From JAEDES01 sp964616405 (lineage in GTDB: Bacteria > Bacillota_I > Bacilli_A > RF39 > UBA660), in NCBI GenBank assembly GCA_964616405.1, contig CAZTRE010000036.1, positions 1 through 11,637 of the forward strand: 11,637 nt of DNA, in the 5' to 3' direction. Each line of letters opens with the position of its first letter. Positions within the stretch are counted from its first letter, which is position 1. Below the pieces are notes generated by a model. It was given only the letters and a program-made list of their open reading frames with translations, did not search any database and was not told the origin of the DNA. A program made the translations under genes and the position numbers. Shown here piece by piece: positions 1 through 6,719 of the stretch.

Positions 1-113
1 GCGATTATGAGGTTTTGAAAGTTAAGCCATATAATATGTTTCCTAGAACCTATCACGTTGAGTGTGTATGTTTACTATCTAAAAAAATTAACGAAAAGAA
101 AGGGGTTATATAA
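1..113 (+). CDS. rlmD: RlmD-type 23S rRNA (uracil-5)-methyltransferase, C-terminal end only
   Basis: This is the last 36 codons of a gene that enters from the left edge; the open frame starts at base 3 and ends at TAA 111-113. The peptide contains NMFPRTYHVECVCLLS, which matches the conserved C-terminal block (DMFPxTxHVExVxLLS) of the RlmD/RumA/TrmA family of SAM-dependent RNA m5U methyltransferases. In that family the block follows the catalytic Cys region and contains the conserved glutamate that helps release the enzyme from the modified uridine. Only this block is visible, so the exact target (U1939 or U747 of 23S rRNA, or tRNA U54) cannot be decided. Gram-positive bacteria often carry more than one paralogue. 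The next gene, broken pnuC, starts one base after this stop, which suggests co-transcription. Confidence 0.85.
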   Translation, partial: DYEVLKVKPYNMFPRTYHVECVCLLSKKINEKKGVI

Positions 114-114
114 A

Positions 115-764
115 ATGTTAAATGATTGGACTAAATTAGAGAAAATGTTATTATTTGGAAGTATAATTTTGTTAAGTATTATTGGAATTATATTTAAATC
201 GGATATTTTGATAACGACTTGTTCTATTATTGGAATTATAACGGCTTTCTTTGTAGCAAAAGGAAAGGTTTTGGGACAATTTTTGGAATTTTAATTACAA
301 TATTATATTCTATTGTATCCTTTAAAAATAGATTTTATGGAGAGGTAATTATTTATATATTTTTAATGTTTCCTATGTATGTAGTAGGTATAGTAAGTTG
401 GATTAAACATCAAAATAAAAAATCAAATTCTGTTGAAGTAAATAAAATATTCCGTAAAGAATAGATTTTTGTATCAGTTATATTAGTGTTTTTGTTTATG
501 GGTGTATATTTTCTATTAAAAGCATTTAATACAAATGCATTGATAATTTCAACAATTTCGGTTGTTGCAAGTTTGTTTGCTATATATTTACAAATAAGGA
601 GAAGCAGATTTAGTTTTAGCTTTTATATAATAAATGACATTGTGTTAATGCTTTTATGGGGTGTTGCCGTGTTACAAGGAAATATTTTCTTATTACCTAT
701 GGTGTTAAATCCAATAATTAATTTATTAAGTGATGGTTATGGATTTTATAATTGGAAAAGTTAG
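115..764 (+). pseudogene. pnuC: Broken nicotinamide riboside transporter PnuC (frameshift plus stop)
   Basis: PnuC is a multi-pass membrane carrier that brings in nicotinamide riboside for NAD synthesis. Three fragments join into one PnuC-like protein of about 216 residues. Frame 1 (115 to about 282) gives MLNDWTKLEKMLLFG and the AKGKVLGQ segment. Frame 3 gives FGILITILYS, RFYGE, PMYVVGIVSWIKH and, after a stop, the C-terminal half ending near DGYGFYNW. Two independent lesions are visible. The run of five T at 280-284 is one T short of what the GQFFGIL reading needs, so frame 1 ends at TAA 292-294. TAG at 462-464 interrupts the restored frame where KEW would be natural, as if TGG had become TAG. 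ATG 115 follows a GAAAGGGG ribosome site. The frame runs to TAG 762-764. The family call is firm. Loss of function is inferred; a sequencing error could explain the homopolymer lesion but is less likely for the stop. Confidence 0.82.
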
Positions 765-798
765 AAAAAATTCAGCAAGAATTATGAAATGTAAAAAT

Positions 799-821
799 GG
801 TATTATTTAATTTAAAATACC
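799..821. repeat. Small inverted repeat upstream of the ATP-grasp gene
   Basis: GGTATT (799-804) and AATACC (816-821) are inverted with an 11-base AT spacer. No T-run follows, so it is not a convincing terminator. TGG plus TATTAT (798-806) also reads as an extended -10, and TATAGT (822-827) as an alternative -10, so this short gap probably holds the promoter of the gene at 855. Its right arm shares the 11-mer ATTTAAAATAC with a hairpin just after that gene. Confidence 0.3.
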
Positions 822-854
822 TATAGTAATTCAAAAATAAAGTGGGTGATAATA

Positions 855-1781
855 ATGAATAATTTTCATAAAATGATTAAAGAAATATGTGATGAAAAAA
901 ATATTAAATATTTTGTTTTATCAAAAGATTGGATTATTATGTTAGAAAAAGAAGATAAGACAAAATTTATTTCTGGGTATAAGTTTGATTTAAATAATCA
1001 TGGTTTAGGAAATGTATTTGATGATAAATATGCAACATATGAAGTGTTAAAGCAAAAGAATATTCCTATTATAAAACATCAAATTTTGTTTAATGAAAAT
1101 AACACGAATGCGTATGCTAGAAAATCAAATAATTATAGTTTAGCAGAACAATTCTTTAAAGAGTGTAGTGATGGCATTGTATTAAAAGCAAATGAAGGTA
1201 CTTGTGGGGATGAGGTTTATCATGTAACAGATATTAACGATATCTCTGATTGCCTAAATAAGTTATTTTCTAAAAACTTTTCAATTAGTATTTGCCCTTT
1301 CTTAAAAATAAAGACAGAATATCGTTTGATTATTTTAAAAAATAAATGTGTGCTTATGTATGGAAAAAGAAGACCTATAGTTGTAGGTGATGGGTTAAAA
1401 ACAATTAAGGAATTATTAGTGGAGTTTAACCCTACTTATTTTAGTGTTAAATTAGGGGAAGAAAAATATAATAAAGTTTTGGCTAATGGTGAAGTCTTTG
1501 AATATGGGTGGCAATTTAATTTGTCAAAGGGATCAATGCCATTTGAAATAGCTGATTATGATCTCAGAAAGCGATTGTTGAATTTTGTTTCTTCAATAAT
1601 TGAGAAAGTTGATATTGGCTTTTGCAGTGTTGATGTTGTAGAGACAATTGATAATGAATTATTAGTGATGGAAATAAATAGTGGAATTATGATGAAAAAC
1701 TATATTAACATAATGCCAAATGGATATACTATTGCGAAAAAGGTTTATAAAACAGCAATCGATGAAATGTTTAAAAGGTAG
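855..1781 (+). CDS. ATP-grasp domain ligase of unknown substrate
   Basis: This 308-residue protein has the layout of a RimK/cyanophycin-synthetase-like ATP-grasp enzyme, a class that joins a carboxylate to an amine or other nucleophile through an acyl phosphate. A small N-terminal domain (about 1-50) is followed by DDKYATYEVLKQKNIPI (56-72), the usual 'DK..t...L...gIP' entry into the fold. GIVLKANEGTCGDEV (107-121) supplies the ATP-binding lysine K111 and a Gly-rich loop. TEYRLIIL (154-161) follows. SVDVV (258-262) and VMEINSG (271-277) supply the Mg ligands D260, E273 and N275. No signal peptide or membrane span is seen, so it is probably cytosolic. An in-frame GTG lies at 846 but overlaps the GGGTGAT ribosome site, so ATG 855 is preferred. 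It is not adjacent to glutathione, cyanophycin or ribosomal-protein modification genes, so the substrate is unknown. The nearest downstream gene is a Lys-rich mini membrane protein with its own promoter. Confidence 0.8.
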   Translation: MNNFHKMIKEICDEKNIKYFVLSKDWIIMLEKEDKTKFISGYKFDLNNHGLGNVFDDKYATYEVLKQKNIPIIKHQILFNENNTNAYARKSNNYSLAEQFFKECSDGIVLKANEGTCGDEVYHVTDINDISDCLNKLFSKNFSISICPFLKIKTEYRLIILKNKCVLMYGKRRPIVVGDGLKTIKELLVEFNPTYFSVKLGEEKYNKVLANGEVFEYGWQFNLSKGSMPFEIADYDLRKRLLNFVSSIIEKVDIGFCSVDVVETIDNELLVMEINSGIMMKNYINIMPNGYTIAKKVYKTAIDEMFKR

Positions 1782-1809
1782 AAAATAATTCTTGATGGTT
1801 TAATGATTT

Positions 1810-1832
1810 AAAATACTGATAATGGTATTTTT
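1810..1832 (+). terminator. Weak AT-only hairpin after the ATP-grasp gene
   Basis: AAAATAC (1810-1816) pairs with GTATTTT (1825-1831) around an 8-base loop, 28 bases after the TAG stop. The T-run is part of the stem and the stem has one G-C pair, so termination would be weak. It may only be a symmetric AT motif. Confidence 0.3.
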
Positions 1833-1854
1833 AGAAAAATTTAATTTTAAAATC

Positions 1855-1883
1855 TTTATGTTCAAGATTATACATGGTATACT
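1855..1883 (+). promoter_or_regulatory. Extended -10 promoter for the 46-residue membrane protein
   Basis: TATACT at 1878-1883 is preceded by TGG (1875-1877), giving an extended -10. The -35 position (TTTATG, 1855-1860, 17-base spacer) is a poor match. Transcription would start near 1890, giving a leader of about 19 nt that holds GGAGGAG. Confidence 0.5.
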
Positions 1884-1908
1884 AAAGTTAAGAATTGGAG
1901 GAGTTATT

Positions 1909-2049
1909 ATGAACTTTGGACAAATTGCTTTGAATTTGGCGGTTATGGCTGTTGTTTTTTGTTTAGGATATACAATTAGTTATATTTTAAGTAAAAGATA
2001 CGCTGAAAAGAAAGAAAAAAAAGACTTGACTGATAAAAAACAAAAATAA
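1909..2049 (+). CDS. 46-residue single-span membrane protein, Lys-rich tail
   Basis: I do not recognise the family. The protein is MNFGQ, then one hydrophobic span (about 6-27, IALNLAVMAVVFCLGYTISYIL), then a charged tail with many Lys, Glu and Asp residues (28-46). By the positive-inside rule the tail should be cytoplasmic. ATG 1909 is chosen because GGAGGAG lies 6-7 bases upstream and an extended -10 promoter sits at the right distance; the longer frame opening at 1822 has no ribosome site and starts inside the preceding hairpin. It ends at TAA 2047-2049. The strong SD, dedicated promoter and downstream hairpin support a real gene. It could be a small regulatory membrane peptide or a subunit of a complex encoded elsewhere. 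Confidence 0.65.
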   Translation: MNFGQIALNLAVMAVVFCLGYTISYILSKRYAEKKEKKDLTDKKQK

Positions 2050-2149
2050 AACGTTATATAGGAAATACTTATAATTATATATTCTATTAGTAAGATTAGT
2101 ACGACTTTATAGTGAGTTTAATATTTAGAAAAGGTGTTTTTAGGATATT

Positions 2150-2187
2150 AAGAATTGTTGCCTATATTTATGACTACAATTCTTTTT
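2150..2187 (+). terminator. Hairpin with T-run, likely terminator
   Basis: AAGAATTGT (2150-2158) pairs with ACAATTCTT (2176-2184) around a 17-base loop, followed by TTT and AT-rich sequence. The nine-pair perfect stem about 100 bases after the small membrane protein would end its transcript. GC content is low and the loop large, so strength is uncertain. Confidence 0.5.
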
Positions 2188-2232
2188 ATTGTGGTTATAA
2201 ATGTCTAATTTTATAATATATATAGCGTCATT

Positions 2233-2246
2233 ATACAAATTTGTAT
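2233..2246. promoter_or_regulatory. Perfect 14-bp palindrome upstream of acyl-CoA synthetase
   Basis: ATACAAATTTGTAT is a perfect 14-bp palindrome, 69 bases before the ATG at 2315. Its right half, TTGTAT, can also act as a -35 for GATAAT at 2262-2267, although the spacing is only 15. Short palindromes of this kind are typical operators for dimeric repressors (TetR, GntR and MarR types regulate fatty-acid genes in relatives), but no regulator is identified here. Confidence 0.35.
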
Positions 2247-2288
2247 TTTAAAAAACTACATGATAATATTAAAGCATAGTGTGAAAAA

Positions 2289-2294
2289 TATAAT
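2289..2294 (+). promoter_or_regulatory. Candidate -10 for acyl-CoA synthetase
   Basis: TATAAT is a consensus -10. Start near 2301 would give a 14-nt leader carrying AAGAGG, in line with the short leaders of other genes here. No good -35 is seen at 16-18 bases, so it may need an activator or may not be the real promoter. Confidence 0.4.
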
Positions 2295-2314
2295 AGTGAG
2301 AAGAGGTTTATATT

Positions 2315-4087
2315 ATGATGAGAACAGTTAAGGATTTAATTCATAAGCTTTTTAAAGAACAAAGTAATAAAGATCAACCATGGTTAAATTATTATTCTGA
2401 AAAGGATCGTAAAATTGATTATACAAACAAAAATATTTACGAATTTTTAGTAGAATGTGTTGGCGATGATACTGATTTTATTGCTTTAAATTATTTTGGA
2501 ACTCGTATGAGTTATGGAGAAATGTTTGATAAAATTGATATGGCGGCAAAAGCTTTTAGATCTTTAGGTGTAAAAGAAGGCGATGTTGTGACAATTTGTT
2601 TGCCAAATACACCAGAAGCCTTAATTTGTTTTTATGCTATTAATAAAATAGGTGCAGTAGCAGATATGATACATCCATTATCTGGTGGTAATGAGATTAA
2701 ATATTATTTACAAGAATCTAAATCTCGTGTATTAGTATTAGTTGATTTTGCTTATGAAAAAGTAAGAGATCAACTAGAAGAAACTTTAGTTCATAAAACA
2801 ATTATGGTTTCTCCAAAGGACTCTATGCCTAAGGGATTGGCTGTTGGTTATACTTTAACACGCGGGTTAAAGATAAAGAAACCAAAAATGCAGGATTCTG
2901 ATTTTATGTCGTGGGGAAGTTTTATGTTTAAGGGTATGACTTATGGAAAAAGTTATACTAGTAATATGAAAAGCGATGATTTGGCTGTTATTTTGCATAG
3001 TGGCGGAACTACGGGCAAGCCTAAGGGAATTATGCTATCAAACTTTAATTTTAATGCAGAGTGTCAACAGGCTAGTCTTGTTATTCCTACTGTAAATCCT
3101 CGAGAAAAGATTATGACAATTATGCCAAACTTTCATGGTTTTGGATTATGTGTTTCTATGCATACTCCGTTATGCCTTAGGGTTGAAGTTATTTTAATTC
3201 CTGAATTTGATGGAAAAAGATTTCATAAAATTATAAAGAAATATCGCCCTAATATTTTAGTTGGAGTTCCAACCCTTTGGGAAGCTATGCTTAATAATAA
3301 AAGATTTGAGGATGTTGATTTGTCACCATTAAAATATATGATTAGTGGCGGGGATTCGCTTACTTTAGGAATGGAAAATAAAATTAATAATTTTTTACAT
3401 ATTCATGGAGCAAGAATTGATGTTACTAAGGGATATGGTATGACTGAAAGTGTTGCGGCAGTTGCTTATACATTTGAAGGTACTAATGAGCCTGGATCGA
3501 TCGGTATTCCATTAGTAGGAGTAGACGTGAAGATATGTAAAGTTGACACTGATGAAGATATGCCGTTTGGTGAAGAAGGAGAAATCTGTATTAATAGTCC
3601 AGCTATTATGATGGGATATTTAAACAATCAAGAAGAAACGGATAAGATTATTAGAACTCATTCTGATGGTAAAAAATGGTTACATTCTGGCGATTTAGGA
3701 TATATTACTCCTAATGGATTGATTTATTTTACGCAACGTTTAAAGAGAATGATTATTTCTAGTGGATTTAATGTTTATCCTGCTCAAATAGAACAGGTTA
3801 TAGAGATGCATCCGGCAGTTAGTAAATGTTGCGTAGTTGGTATACCTCATCCATATAAAATGCAGGTTCCAAAGGCTTTTATTGTTCTAAGAGATAAAGT
3901 CAAAGAAACTGCTAAATTAAAGAAAGAATTAAAAGAGCTATGTAAAGAAAATTTAGCTGTATATTCAGTTCCAAGAGAATATGAATTTAGAGATGAGTTA
4001 CCTAAAACGTTACTTAATAAAGTTGATTATAAATTACTTGAAAAAGAAGAATTAGAAAAGTATGAATTAAAAAATAAGAAAAATTGA
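2315..4087 (+). CDS. Acyl-CoA synthetase (AMP-forming, long-chain fatty acid type)
   Basis: This is an ANL-superfamily enzyme that activates a fatty acid with ATP to an acyl-adenylate and then transfers it to CoA; it is probably cytosolic or loosely membrane-bound. At 590 residues it fits bacterial fatty-acyl-CoA ligases. Motifs in order: HSGGTTGKPKG (228-238, the phosphate loop A3), GYGMTES (373-379, A5), SGDLGY (458-463, with the ribose-binding Asp, A7), RLKRMIISSGFNVYP (475-489, A8 hinge) and LNKVDYK (567-573), whose K569 lies where the A10 adenylation lysine is expected. The usual PxTxxGK is PKTLLNK here, with Gly replaced by Asn. It starts at ATG 2315 with AAGAGG eight bases upstream; the second ATG at 2318 is also possible. 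It stands alone between its own promoter and terminator, so its partner pathway (membrane lipid recycling or fatty-acid uptake) cannot be read from neighbours. Chain-length preference is unknown. Confidence 0.93.
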   Translation: MMRTVKDLIHKLFKEQSNKDQPWLNYYSEKDRKIDYTNKNIYEFLVECVGDDTDFIALNYFGTRMSYGEMFDKIDMAAKAFRSLGVKEGDVVTICLPNTPEALICFYAINKIGAVADMIHPLSGGNEIKYYLQESKSRVLVLVDFAYEKVRDQLEETLVHKTIMVSPKDSMPKGLAVGYTLTRGLKIKKPKMQDSDFMSWGSFMFKGMTYGKSYTSNMKSDDLAVILHSGGTTGKPKGIMLSNFNFNAECQQASLVIPTVNPREKIMTIMPNFHGFGLCVSMHTPLCLRVEVILIPEFDGKRFHKIIKKYRPNILVGVPTLWEAMLNNKRFEDVDLSPLKYMISGGDSLTLGMENKINNFLHIHGARIDVTKGYGMTESVAAVAYTFEGTNEPGSIGIPLVGVDVKICKVDTDEDMPFGEEGEICINSPAIMMGYLNNQEETDKIIRTHSDGKKWLHSGDLGYITPNGLIYFTQRLKRMIISSGFNVYPAQIEQVIEMHPAVSKCCVVGIPHPYKMQVPKAFIVLRDKVKETAKLKKELKELCKENLAVYSVPREYEFRDELPKTLLNKVDYKLLEKEELEKYELKNKKN

Positions 4088-4096
4088 TAATTTAGA

Positions 4097-4122
4097 GGTG
4101 AGCATAAAATGCTTGCTTTTTT
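4097..4122 (+). terminator. Terminator of the acyl-CoA synthetase gene
   Basis: GGTGAGCA (4097-4104) pairs with TGCTTGCT (4110-4117) around loop TAAAA, with three G-U pairs, and runs into six T (4117-4122). It begins ten bases after the TGA stop. Confidence 0.5.
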
Positions 4123-4163
4123 AATAATTTTAATATTGTTATAAATAGTTTCAAAAATGCTCT

Positions 4164-4253
4164 TGCAACTAATAATTTTTAATTTTTTATGATAAAATAA
4201 GGTTATGCAACCTAAATTTTACAAATTTCCAAGTAAAATTGATAGAATGCAAC
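4164..4253 (+). repeat. Three TGCAAC words spaced exactly 42 bp, upstream of the XRE/membrane gene
   Basis: TGCAAC occurs at 4164-4169, 4206-4211 and 4248-4253. Both steps are exactly 42 bp, which is four helical turns at 10.5 bp, so all three copies face the same side of the DNA. The third copy falls between the candidate -35 and -10 of the gene at 4295. This is the arrangement expected for cooperative binding, perhaps autoregulation by the HTH domain encoded just downstream. The words are short and the role is inferred. Confidence 0.4.
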
Positions 4254-4266
4254 TGGTATTTATCAT
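4239..4266 (+). promoter_or_regulatory. Candidate promoter of the XRE/membrane gene
   Basis: TTGATA (4239-4244), a 16-base spacer and TATCAT (4261-4266) each match the consensus at five of six positions. Start near 4273 would give a 22-nt leader. The spacer contains one TGCAAC word. Confidence 0.45.
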
Positions 4267-4294
4267 ATGATTAATAGCGAAAGAGGTGATGAAT

Positions 4295-5938
4295 ATGAAG
4301 TTTGGAGATAAACTTATTTCCCTTAGAAAGAAGAATGGTCTTTCCCAGGAAGAGTTAGCTTCAAAACTAAATGTATCTAGACAATCAGTGTCTAAGTGGG
4401 AGAGTAATAATACTTATCCTGAAACTGATAAGATTGTTCAAATATGCAATATATTTGATTGTAGTATGGACGATCTTATTAACGAAAAAGTTGTTGATGT
4501 TACAAAATGTGAAAGAAAAAATAAAAATAATTTTAGTTTTATTTTTGATTCTTTATTAGAATTTGTAACTAAGACTATTAACATGTTTAGTAGTATGAAA
4601 TTTACAGGTGGTTTAAAGTGTGTAATTGAACTTGGTATTTTGACATTATTCTTATGGGCTGGAGTAGTAATAATTTCAGAAGGTGGGTCTTCAATTATTA
4701 TGAGACTATTATTTTTCTTACCAAGTGATGTGCACTGGACAATTGGAAGAATAATATGTGCTATTTTAGAAATAATTGGTGCAGGTTTTTCAGTTATTGT
4801 TTTTATTCATGTTTTTAAAATTAGATATTTAGATTATTATGATAAAGTAATTAGTGAAAATATAGAAAGTGATAGTACTGTTGAAACTGGAAAAAATGAG
4901 GAAACAGAAAAATCTTCAGGTAAAAAGCGTTTTGGATTATCTAAATTTCAATTAAAGAAAGAGGCCAAGGTTATTATTAGAGATGAGAACCATACAACAT
5001 ATGCATTTTTATCAATTATTTCAAAAATAATTATTGGGATAGTTAAATTCTTTGTGGCTATGTTTGGATTATGCTTTTGTGCGTTCCTTGTAGGTTTAGT
5101 AATATGTTTTGTTCTTTTACTTTCTTTTAGTAAATATTCAGTAATGTTTATTGGGGCTGATATAGGAATAGTAGCGGCAATTATTGTTAATATAGTAATT
5201 TTATTACTTATGTTTAATTTTATTATTAATAAAAAGACGAATTTCAAACTTATGGGTTATATTTTCTTTGGATCTTTAGTTTTGTTTGGTATTGGATGTG
5301 GTGTTGGGTTACTTGGATTAAGTGAATTTAAAATAACTGATGATGCTGTTATCCAAGATAATATTGTAGAAAAAACAACTTACTTAACATATGAAGATAA
5401 CATGATTGTTTATGCTCATAGTAATTATGGAAATATTTATTATAACATTAAAATTGACAATAGTATGGATGATAAAACAATTAAAGTTGTTGGTAAACAA
5501 GAAAAAGCTTTTTTTAAGAATATAAAAGTATTTCAATCTTCAACTTATGGTATGAAGGAATACTATTTACATAATAATGTATATTTGAATTTTCCTGAGT
5601 TTATTAATTTGTTAGAAAAAGATTTGAAAAAGAAAGTTCTTAGATATTACGAAATAACCGATGGTGAGATGGAAATTATTTGTAATGAAAAGATCGCTAA
5701 AAAGTTAATTGATAACGCTAAAAAAATATATTTAGTAGATTTAGAAGAGACTAATGAAGGTTATTTAATAAAAGATTATAATGATAAAATAAATACAGAA
5801 TATAGTTGTGGTGTTGATTATGATGCTAAGACTGGTGAATTTACTTATGATAATGATTGCGTTTGCGAAAAGAAAATAAAAAATACAGCAGATGGTGATA
5901 TAATCGACTTTGATTGTTATTATAAAGTTGAAGAGTGA
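4295..5938 (+). CDS. XRE-type DNA-binding protein fused to membrane and extracytoplasmic domains
   Basis: The protein has 547 residues. An XRE/Cro helix-turn-helix (HTH_3) fills residues 4-60, with LSQEELASKLNVSRQSVSKWES at its core (16-37, here LSQEELASKLNVSRQ then SVSKWES). Five hydrophobic segments follow (about 107-128, 150-174, 246-277, 283-311 and 319-342). A charged Lys/Glu-rich loop (about 178-235) lies between the second and third. With the DNA-binding end in the cytoplasm, five spans put the last 205 residues (343-547) outside. That domain is rich in beta-prone, acidic and Tyr-rich sequence and carries Cys residues near its end. The layout suggests a one-component membrane-anchored regulator that senses an external or envelope signal, though some HTH-membrane proteins in Bacillota have no known regulatory role. 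AGAGGTGAT (4283-4291) is the ribosome site, so ATG 4295 is chosen over GTG 4286 and ATG 4289, which overlap it. I do not recognise the C-terminal family. Confidence 0.8.
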   Translation: MKFGDKLISLRKKNGLSQEELASKLNVSRQSVSKWESNNTYPETDKIVQICNIFDCSMDDLINEKVVDVTKCERKNKNNFSFIFDSLLEFVTKTINMFSSMKFTGGLKCVIELGILTLFLWAGVVIISEGGSSIIMRLLFFLPSDVHWTIGRIICAILEIIGAGFSVIVFIHVFKIRYLDYYDKVISENIESDSTVETGKNEETEKSSGKKRFGLSKFQLKKEAKVIIRDENHTTYAFLSIISKIIIGIVKFFVAMFGLCFCAFLVGLVICFVLLLSFSKYSVMFIGADIGIVAAIIVNIVILLLMFNFIINKKTNFKLMGYIFFGSLVLFGIGCGVGLLGLSEFKITDDAVIQDNIVEKTTYLTYEDNMIVYAHSNYGNIYYNIKIDNSMDDKTIKVVGKQEKAFFKNIKVFQSSTYGMKEYYLHNNVYLNFPEFINLLEKDLKKKVLRYYEITDGEMEIICNEKIAKKLIDNAKKIYLVDLEETNEGYLIKDYNDKINTEYSCGVDYDAKTGEFTYDNDCVCEKKIKNTADGDIIDFDCYYKVEE

Positions 5939-5939
5939 T

Positions 5940-6692
5940 TTAGAATAAAAACATCTCTGACAAAAACATGGTTAGAATGCCCAGAACAAAGTAATAAACG
6001 GTTGCTTTGTTCTTTTTTAGTTGTAAGGCGTTGGGAAGAAACTCATAAACTGAGATATCGATCATAATTCCAGCGGTTACACTTAAAATTAAGCTTAATA
6101 TAAAGGAGTTTAGAAAACCTTTTAAGAAAATGTGAGCAAGTATTGCCCCAAAGAATTCTGAAAAACCGGCAAGCATGGTATAGAAAAAAGCTTTTTTTCT
6201 GCTATTTGTTGAATAATAGATTGGTATTGCAATGGATATACCTTCTGGAATATTATGTAGAGCAATAGCAAAGGCTAGTTTTAATCCAAGTTGTTGATTG
6301 GTAGCGGTTGATGCATATGTTGTAATTCCTTCAGGAATGTTATGAAGTATTAAAACAATGGCTGATATTAATCCTAACTTATAAAGATTGGTAGCGACTA
6401 ATTTCTTTTCAATTGTTTCATCAACGATAGTAGATAGCGATATACCTAAAATAATAAATATAGCGATAAATAGAAACGATGGAACGGGATAGAAAGAATC
6501 TGTAATTAAATTTATGGCTTCTGGAATTAAAGAAATTAAGGAAATTGTTAACATGATGCCACTGGAAAAGGCTAAAGAAGCCGCAATAGTGTTTTGCTTT
6601 CTTTTTTCTTTAAAAAAGCAAGGGATTATACCTAAGGTAGTAGCTAATCCGGCTAATAAAGTAATTGTAAAACTTAAATTTATTGTATTCAT
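5940..6692 (-). CDS. zupT: ZIP family metal transporter (ZupT-like)
   Basis: This inner-membrane carrier of divalent metal ions (zinc, and in ZupT relatives also iron, manganese or cobalt) has 250 residues and about eight hydrophobic spans, the usual ZIP size. The two metal-site motifs are both present as HNIPEG: residues 117-122 in span 4 and 146-151 in span 5, the second inside ALHNIPEGISIAIPIYY, a ZupT hallmark. GFSEFFGA (176-183) and TAGIMIDISVYEFLP (206-220) continue the core. The His-rich loop seen in many eukaryotic ZIPs is absent. Start is ATG (6690-6692 on the complement) because the first span needs it, yet no SD is visible before it; TATTAT on the minus strand (6722-6727) is a possible -10. 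The gene ends convergent with the XRE/membrane gene, one base apart, and diverges from queH across an 83-base gap with a long AT dyad. Metal choice is not readable from sequence. Confidence 0.9.
   Translation of the reverse strand: MNTINLSFTITLLAGLATTLGIIPCFFKEKRKQNTIAASLAFSSGIMLTISLISLIPEAINLITDSFYPVPSFLFIAIFIILGISLSTIVDETIEKKLVATNLYKLGLISAIVLILHNIPEGITTYASTATNQQLGLKLAFAIALHNIPEGISIAIPIYYSTNSRKKAFFYTMLAGFSEFFGAILAHIFLKGFLNSFILSLILSVTAGIMIDISVYEFLPNALQLKKNKATVYYFVLGILTMFLSEMFLF
5983..6018 (+). terminator. Terminator of the XRE/membrane gene, inside the ZIP gene
   Basis: AGAACAAAG (5983-5991) pairs perfectly with CTTTGTTCT (6005-6013) around a 13-base loop and runs into T6013-T6018. It lies 45 bases after the TGA at 5936-5938 and is read from the plus strand. 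The same DNA encodes, on the minus strand, part of the LKKNKATVYYF stretch near the end of the ZIP transporter. Confidence 0.65.
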
Positions 6693-6719
6693 AATTTTAG
6701 TTTATGCATTATTTGTTTT

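Noticed and set aside
279..286. Programmed -1 frameshift in pnuC
   Set aside because: The site is A TTT TTG, not a proper X XXY YYZ slippery heptamer, no clear downstream pseudoknot is seen, and a second lesion follows.
462..464. TAG recoded as an amino acid in pnuC
   Set aside because: TAG ends the ATP-grasp and murC genes at the expected family length, and pnuC also has a frameshift, so simple decay is the better reading.
2170..2208. Twelve-codon ORF in the gap before the acyl-CoA synthetase
   Set aside because: There is no ribosome site and it overlaps the terminator stem.
2050..2314. Riboswitch or T-box leader before the acyl-CoA synthetase
   Set aside because: I see no T-box core, no SAM, TPP, FMN or purine aptamer sequence; only one hairpin, a palindrome and a -10.
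4109..4144. Eleven-residue hydrophobic peptide MLAFLIILILL with an apparent ribosome site
   Set aside because: The ribosome-site-like bases and the ATG form the stem and loop of a good terminator for the acyl-CoA synthetase, which explains the sequence better.
4948..5247. 99-codon minus-strand frame inside the XRE/membrane gene
   Set aside because: It is antisense to a membrane-span region; hydrophobic composition is the expected by-product.
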